From contig JANXSC010000523.1 of NCBI GenBank assembly GCA_025352845.1, positions 1-9,771 of the forward strand: a DNA stretch of 9,771 nt, read 5' to 3'. Of the stretch, positions 5,960 through 9,771 are shown piece after piece (within the stretch, counting starts at the first letter, position 1; every line of letters starts with the position of its first letter). The DNA comes from Opitutaceae bacterium. GTDB lineage: Bacteria; Verrucomicrobiota; Verrucomicrobiia; Opitutales; Opitutaceae. The notes beneath the pieces are model-generated. The model saw only the letters and a list, made by a program, of their open reading frames with translations, did not search any database and was not told the DNA's origin. A program made the position numbers and the translations under genes.

Positions 5960-7048
5960 ATGGCCGACACGCTTCGCGTCAATCTGGGTGAGCGCAGTTA
6001 TCCGATTCGTTTCGGAGTAGATTTGTGTGCCGACGTGAAAGCCGCGGTGGGCGAACTCGCAGCCTCCGGACGCCGCGTCGCGGTGTTGACCGACGAACGC
6101 GTGGCGGCGGCGCAGGCCGCTGCATTGCGGGCGATGTTTGGCGATGCACCGGTGCTCGCGGTCGAGGCGGGTGAGGGGACGAAGTCGCTCGCGGGGCTCG
6201 GTCGCGTGCTCGATTTTCTCGTGGAAGCGAAACTGGATCGCGGTGGCGTGCTGTTCGCCGTCGGCGGAGGAGTGATTGGTGATCTCGGGGGATTTGCGGC
6301 GGCGAGTTATTTGCGGGGAATAGATTTTTATCAGGTCCCGACGACGCTGCTCGCCATGGTGGACAGTTCGGTCGGCGGAAAAACGGGCATCAATATCGCG
6401 GCCGGCAAAAATCTCGTGGGGGCGTTTCACCAGCCGCGGGGGGTCTTCATCTCAACGAACCTGCTCGCCACACTGCCGTCGCGGGAGTTCGCCGCCGGAA
6501 TGGCCGAGGTGATCAAGTATGGGCTGCTGGGCGATCCGGAGTTGTTCGCGCAGTTGGAAAAAACACCGCTCACCGTCGCGAGCCCGGAACTCGCTGCGGT
6601 GATCCGGCGCTGTTGCGCGCTGAAGGCACGAATCGTCGAGGCCGATGAACGCGAGACCGCGAAGGAAGGCGGGCGCGCACTCCTCAACCTCGGCCACACC
6701 TTCGGTCACGCGATCGAGAATGCCGCAGGTTACGGCGAGTATCTGCATGGCGAAGCCATCGCGATCGGGCTGAGTGCGGCGGCGCGGCTCTCGCAGAAGT
6801 TGGGTTTTGTGACTGCGGGTGACGTCGCTCGCGTGGAACGCGTGGTCGCGACGCATGCGCTGCCAGGGCGGTTGCGAGCGCCGCTGGCCTACACGGAGCT
6901 GCACGCGGCCATGACGCGCGACAAAAAGGTGCGCGCCGGCGGGCTGCGCTTCGTGGTGCTGAACAAACTCGGCGAAGCGGCGACGCAGGGCGACGTGCCA
7001 CCCGCGCTGGTCGAGGCGAGCTTCCGCGAAGTGGGGGCGGGCGGTTAA
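5960..7048 (+). CDS. aroB: 3-dehydroquinate synthase (362 aa)
   Basis: Converts DAHP to 3-dehydroquinate, the second step of the shikimate pathway to aromatic amino acids, in the cytoplasm with NAD+ and a divalent metal. Motifs in order: GEGTKSL (71-77), GGGVIGDLGGFAA (102-114), PTTLLAMVDSSVGGKTGIN (127-145), KNLVGAFHQP (150-159), E183-V-I-K-Y-G, LGHTFGH (244-250) and H263-G-E-A-I-A-I-G. The likely metal ligands are E183, H246 and H263. Length matches the usual 360 or so residues and nothing is missing. Start ATG 5960 is preceded by an in-frame TAA at 5951-5953, so no earlier start is possible; ggggaa directly before the ATG is too close to be a normal Shine-Dalgarno. It is the first gene of the plus-strand block. 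Confidence 0.97.
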   Translation: MADTLRVNLGERSYPIRFGVDLCADVKAAVGELAASGRRVAVLTDERVAAAQAAALRAMFGDAPVLAVEAGEGTKSLAGLGRVLDFLVEAKLDRGGVLFAVGGGVIGDLGGFAAASYLRGIDFYQVPTTLLAMVDSSVGGKTGINIAAGKNLVGAFHQPRGVFISTNLLATLPSREFAAGMAEVIKYGLLGDPELFAQLEKTPLTVASPELAAVIRRCCALKARIVEADERETAKEGGRALLNLGHTFGHAIENAAGYGEYLHGEAIAIGLSAAARLSQKLGFVTAGDVARVERVVATHALPGRLRAPLAYTELHAAMTRDKKVRAGGLRFVVLNKLGEAATQGDVPPALVEASFREVGAGG

Positions 7049-7126
7049 TTTGTGATTTAAGATTTCCGATTTCCAATTTGCCTTTGGCCTGAAATCGAAA
7101 ATCGAGAATCCAAAATCGAAAATCCA
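7049..7126. repeat. AT-rich palindromic repeat between aroB and the next gene
   Basis: Filled by gattt/aaatc units. The left side has gatttccgatttcc (7061-7074), then gccttt and ggcc at the centre, and the right side has repeated aaatcgaaaatc units ending at 7124, so the region is an imperfect inverted repeat. It is far more AT-rich than the flanking genes. This style of element recurs between genes in Verrucomicrobia and Planctomycetes (recalled, unchecked). It ends 3 bp before the ATG of the next gene. Confidence 0.65.
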
Positions 7127-7128
7127 CC

Positions 7129-7764
7129 ATGTCCGCCATTGATGAAGGCATTGTCCGCGAATATTTCGAGCAGAACGGATTTCTCGTCCGCCAGGCCCGC
7201 AAATATCAGGTGTCCGCCCGTCGCAAGCACGCCGAAGAGGAGATCGATCTGATGGTGTTCAATCCGTCCTGGGATCGCACGGCACGGAAGCCGGATTTTT
7301 TTCTTTTCTCGAACGAGCTGCCCTTCGTGCAGAAGGCGATCGTGGCGGTGAAGGGCTGGCACACGGGTGTGTTCAGCCCGACCATGCTCAAGAGCAGCCC
7401 GGAGATATTTAGTTTCCTTCAGAAAAACGTGCTCAAGGAGGCGGCGCGGTTTTTTCCGTCGGACCCTGCGGACGACGCCGGGGAAACCCTGACGAAAATT
7501 CTCGTGCTGCCGAGCCTGCCGACGGCCGAGCCGTTCCGCTCGCAGAGCGTCGAGATGCTGAAGCAGGCGGGCGTCGACGCCATCATCTCGTTTCGCGCGA
7601 TGCTCCTCGACCTGCTGGAGAAAATCGAAATCAACCAGAACTACTCGAAGAGCGACACGCTGCAGGTGATGCGGCTCCTGAAAAACTACGACCTGCTCAA
7701 GGACACGCAGCTCAATCTGCCCGCCGCGCGCGAAGGGGCGGCGCGCAAAGCGCGACCGCAGTGA
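7129..7764 (+). CDS. Hypothetical protein, possible inactive PD-(D/E)XK fold (211 aa)
   Basis: Not assigned to a named family. The N-terminal half looks like a restriction-endonuclease-like fold: a helix VREYFEQNGFLV (9-20), then EEEIDLMVF (36-44) with D40, then AIVAVKGWH (70-78) with K75. Active members of the fold have D...(E/Q)xK; here the position before xK is Ala73, so the nuclease site looks incomplete. The remainder is mostly helical and charged (DLLEKIEINQ, SDTLQVMRLLKNYDLL, 161-190). No signal peptide or membrane segment is seen, so it is probably cytoplasmic. ATG 7129 is the first in-frame ATG and follows directly on a repeat, with no Shine-Dalgarno. It lies between aroB and lpxA, which says little about its role. 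The fold is an inference from short motifs; that it is a real gene is supported by ordinary composition and length. Confidence 0.8.
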   Translation: MSAIDEGIVREYFEQNGFLVRQARKYQVSARRKHAEEEIDLMVFNPSWDRTARKPDFFLFSNELPFVQKAIVAVKGWHTGVFSPTMLKSSPEIFSFLQKNVLKEAARFFPSDPADDAGETLTKILVLPSLPTAEPFRSQSVEMLKQAGVDAIISFRAMLLDLLEKIEINQNYSKSDTLQVMRLLKNYDLLKDTQLNLPAAREGAARKARPQ

Positions 7765-7773
7765 GCGCGGCGG

Positions 7774-7820
7774 GAAATCCCAAATTACAAACGGCCAAAC
7801 GCCAAAAAAACCAAAAAATC
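7774..7820. repeat. A-rich repeat-like sequence after the hypothetical gene
   Basis: The sequence aaatcccaaattacaaacgg followed by ccaaacgcc and two A-runs is strongly A-biased in an otherwise GC-rich window. It resembles the aaatcccaaattccaaa type of intergenic element I associate with Verrucomicrobia (recalled). No matching second arm is obvious here. The remaining bases to the lpxA start (7821-7872) show nothing more than a weak tgagat before the ATG. Confidence 0.4.
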
Positions 7821-7872
7821 TCATGCCAGCCACAGATGATATGTTCGCTTTTCGGTCGTTGAGATTTTCCGT

Positions 7873-8625
7873 ATGACGACGATTCACCCCTCCGCAATTG
7901 TGGAGTCTGGCGCGCAGCTCGGCGCCGACTGCGAGATCATGGCGCACGCGATCGTCACGAAACACTGCGTGCTCGGCGACCGCGTCGTCGTGCATCCGTT
8001 CGCCGTCATCGGCGGTGATCCGCAGTATTTGAAGTTCGACTGCGCGACGGATGCGGGCGTGCGCATCGGCGTGGGCACCGTGCTGCGTGAGCACGTGACA
8101 ATCAACCGCTCGATTCACGCGGGGAAGGCGACGGTGGTGGGCGAGAATTGTTTTCTGATGGCGGCCAGCCACGTCGCGCACGATTGCGAACTCGGCAGCA
8201 ACGTTGTCCTCGCGAACGCCGCGCTGCTCGCGGGCCACGTGAGCGTCGGTGACCACACGTTTCTCGGCGGCGGGGCGGCGGTGCACCAGTTCTGTCGCAT
8301 CGGCGAGAGCGTGATGGTCGCGGGCCACGCTTCGATCACGCGCGACGTGCCGCACTTCACGATGGTCGCGGAGCGCGACGACGTGATCGGCTTCAACGCC
8401 GTCGGATTGAAGCGGCGGGGATTCAGCCGCGGGGCGATCGCGGAGCTGAAGGCGGCGTTTCACGACGTGTATTTCACGCCGGGCAATATCCGCGACGTCG
8501 CGGCGGCCCGGCTCGCGGCGGGGGCGTTTGAGGCGGCGGAGGCGAAGCGCTTCCTCGAGTTCTTCGCCGGGGGAAAGCGCAGCTTCGCGCGACCGCGACG
8601 CGCCAAGGAAGAAAATGAAAACTAA
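7873..8625 (+). CDS. lpxA: UDP-N-acetylglucosamine acyltransferase (250 aa)
   Basis: Transfers a hydroxyacyl chain from acyl-carrier protein to UDP-GlcNAc, the first step of lipid A synthesis, in the cytoplasm as a trimer. The N-terminal two thirds are hexapeptide repeats of a left-handed beta-helix (HPSAIVESGAQLGADCEI onward); the C-terminal third is helical. Compared with E. coli LpxA from memory, H100, H103 (catalytic, in SHVAHDC), H122, H138 (VHQF) and R182 (LKRRGFS) all align at a constant offset of 22. G151 sits at the E. coli G173 position linked to long acyl chains, so a C14-like chain is possible. The protein is shorter: about 18 residues, one helix turn, appear missing between LGD36 and VVVHPF. 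Start ATG 7873 has only a weak tgagat upstream. Its stop codon touches a repeat and then pdxA. Confidence 0.93.
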   Translation: MTTIHPSAIVESGAQLGADCEIMAHAIVTKHCVLGDRVVVHPFAVIGGDPQYLKFDCATDAGVRIGVGTVLREHVTINRSIHAGKATVVGENCFLMAASHVAHDCELGSNVVLANAALLAGHVSVGDHTFLGGGAAVHQFCRIGESVMVAGHASITRDVPHFTMVAERDDVIGFNAVGLKRRGFSRGAIAELKAAFHDVYFTPGNIRDVAAARLAAGAFEAAEAKRFLEFFAGGKRSFARPRRAKEENEN

Positions 8626-8711
8626 CCACGGAGACACAGAGGCACGGAGAAACCCCCCTGCATTTCCAGCCGCCCCCGGTTTTGTTCTCTGTGCCTCGGT
8701 GTCTTTGTGGT
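8625..8711. repeat. Inverted repeat between lpxA and pdxA
   Basis: The left arm (8625-8651, beginning accacggagacacagaggc) and right arm (8685-8711, beginning ttctctgtgcctcggtgtc) are complementary at 23 of 27 positions around a 33-nt centre. It starts on the last base of the lpxA stop codon and ends within the pdxA start. This accacggagacacagaggc type is a dispersed element that I recall from many Verrucomicrobia and Planctomycetes genomes. As RNA it would fold into a long hairpin. Confidence 0.85.
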
Positions 8712-9636
8712 GAAAAACTCTGACGCAAAACTCGCCTTCGCCTGCGGCGATCCGGCCGGGGTCGGCCCGGAGATCATCGCGGCGTGGCTCGCCACGAATC
8801 GGGACGCGGCCCGCGACGTGGCCGTGATCGGGCCGGCGGGCTGGCTCGCGACGCTCGACACTGCGGCGGAAAAAATCGCCATCGGCCCCGCGGAATTTTC
8901 CGCCGTGCCGGGACGACCGAGCGGCGAGGGCGCGCTCGTCGCGTGGGCCGCGATGGAGCGGGCGGCCGAGGGTTGTAAACGAGGCGAGTTTTGCGGCGTC
9001 GTGACCGGCCCGGTGAGCAAGGCGGAACTCGCGGCCATCGGCTACGCGTTTCCCGGGCAGACGGAGTTTTTCGCGGCGCGCTGGGGCGGCGAGCCGGTGA
9101 TGGCGTTTTGCGGCGGACGGCTGCGCGTCGTGCTCGCGACATGGCACGTGCCGCTCCGCGAGGTGCCGACACTGCTTACCCCGGCTCTGCTGCGGCGCAC
9201 GGTCGCGGCAGCCGATGCGCTCTGTCGCGCTGAGGGAATCGCGACGCCGCGAATCGGAGTCTGCGGGCTCAATCCGCACGCGGGCGAAGGTGGCATCCTT
9301 GGCCGCGAGGAAGTCGAGATGATCGAGCCCGCACTAAAACAAATCCGCGCAGAATTTCCGGGCCTCTCGCGTTGCGAGCCGGGCGACACGCTCTTCGCGC
9401 GGCAACTCCGCGGCGAATTCGATGCGGTGATTGCGCTCTACCACGATCAGGGGCTCGCGCCGTTGAAAGTGATCGATTTCGACGAGGCGGTGAACGTCAC
9501 GCTCGGCCTGCCGCACGTGCGCACGAGCCCGGATCACGGCACGGCGTTTGGCATCGCCGGCAAAGGTATCGCACGCGCCACGAGTTTCACCAATGCGGTG
9601 ACGGTCGCGCGGCGTTTGATCGCCGGTAAACGGTGA
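8707..9636 (+). CDS. pdxA: 4-hydroxythreonine-4-phosphate dehydrogenase (309 aa)
   Basis: NAD-dependent oxidation of 4-phosphohydroxy-L-threonine in the DXP-dependent route to pyridoxal phosphate, in the cytoplasm; the product is used by PdxJ. Motifs: GDPAGVGPEI (14-23), TGPVSKAEL (100-108), PGQTEFFAARWG (116-127), H147 in WHVPLREVP, H191 in LNPHAGEGG, H246 in YHDQGLAPLK, and TSPDHGTAFGIAGKG (273-287). H147, H191 and H246 are the expected metal ligands. Length is slightly below E. coli PdxA (about 329) because the N-terminus is short. No ATG is available: GTG 8707 or GTG 8710 are the only plausible starts, and both lie in the right arm of an inverted repeat. No Shine-Dalgarno is visible. If the repeat folds in mRNA it could limit initiation. 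Confidence 0.95.
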   Translation: MVKNSDAKLAFACGDPAGVGPEIIAAWLATNRDAARDVAVIGPAGWLATLDTAAEKIAIGPAEFSAVPGRPSGEGALVAWAAMERAAEGCKRGEFCGVVTGPVSKAELAAIGYAFPGQTEFFAARWGGEPVMAFCGGRLRVVLATWHVPLREVPTLLTPALLRRTVAAADALCRAEGIATPRIGVCGLNPHAGEGGILGREEVEMIEPALKQIRAEFPGLSRCEPGDTLFARQLRGEFDAVIALYHDQGLAPLKVIDFDEAVNVTLGLPHVRTSPDHGTAFGIAGKGIARATSFTNAVTVARRLIAGKR

Positions 9637-9705
9637 TGGTGGGAGGCGTAGGCCCGGCCGTTGGCCCACTGCCGTTGAGTTAAGGCCCGAAGCCGTGTGT
9701 CCATC

Positions 9706-9762
9706 GTAGGTCAGCTCGCTTGCGAGCGCTGAGTCGGAGCGCTCGCAAGCGAGCTGGCCTAC
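9706..9762. repeat. Long near-perfect palindrome downstream of pdxA
   Basis: The arms gtaggtcagctcgcttgcga plus gcgct (9706-9730) and the matching 9738-9762 are complementary over 25 bp with one T-G wobble (9711 with 9757), around a 7-nt loop (gagtcgg). It would make a very stable hairpin and could end pdxA transcription, though only aaaacc follows, not a T-run. The sequence resembles a gtaggccagctcgcttgcga element that I recall as dispersed in Opitutaceae-like genomes. Bases 9637-9705 ahead of it hold nothing I recognise. Confidence 0.85.
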
Positions 9763-9771
9763 AAAACCAAA

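Noticed and set aside
7061..7124. The repeated gattt/aaatc units as a CRISPR array
   Set aside because: Units are only 5-12 bp, contiguous, without spacers of constant length and without cas genes nearby.
7057..9279. Very long minus-strand open frame (740 codons) across four genes
   Set aside because: Antisense to the hypothetical gene, lpxA and pdxA and runs through intergenic repeats; the product is His/Arg/Asp-rich, typical of a GC-rich shadow frame.

Overview
This is a GC-rich window from a Gram-negative bacterium. Genes for an outer-membrane beta-barrel protein and for lipid A synthesis (lpxA) show the outer membrane. The short palindromic repeats between genes, the rarity of Shine-Dalgarno sequences and the gene content suggest Verrucomicrobiota, perhaps an Opitutaceae-like lineage. 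That placement is inference from pattern memory; there is no rRNA or other phylogenetic marker here to confirm it.

Layout. The left half (about 1-4860) is coded on the minus strand. Read in the direction of transcription it holds an outer-membrane beta-barrel protein, an exported FMN-binding-domain protein, an ApbE flavin transferase, a small His-rich four-helix membrane protein, then after about 200 bp a ceruloplasmin-like multicopper oxidase. The 5' end of a xylose isomerase gene (xylA) runs off the left edge. The right half (5960-9636) is coded on the plus strand: aroB (shikimate pathway), a hypothetical protein that looks like a degenerate PD-(D/E)XK fold, lpxA (lipid A) and pdxA (vitamin B6). 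Between the two divergent blocks, 4860-5959 is about 1.1 kb with no convincing gene; one weak minus-strand reading frame covers part of it.

How the genes may work together. The minus-strand block looks like an extracytoplasmic redox module. ApbE attaches FMN covalently to a Thr in the SGAT motif of the neighbouring exported protein; the membrane protein could supply electrons across the inner membrane; the barrel lies in the outer membrane; and the copper oxidase is secreted to the same compartment. The individual families are known. This particular combination is the best candidate in the window for an undercharacterised system. The plus-strand block is housekeeping biosynthesis, not a single pathway.

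Repeats. Every gap downstream of aroB holds a different repeat-like or palindromic element (7049-7126, 7774-7820, 8625-8711, 9706-9762). A further inverted repeat (3114-3171) lies inside the apbE coding sequence, where it encodes an extra loop. The only usable start codons of pdxA lie inside one arm of such a repeat.
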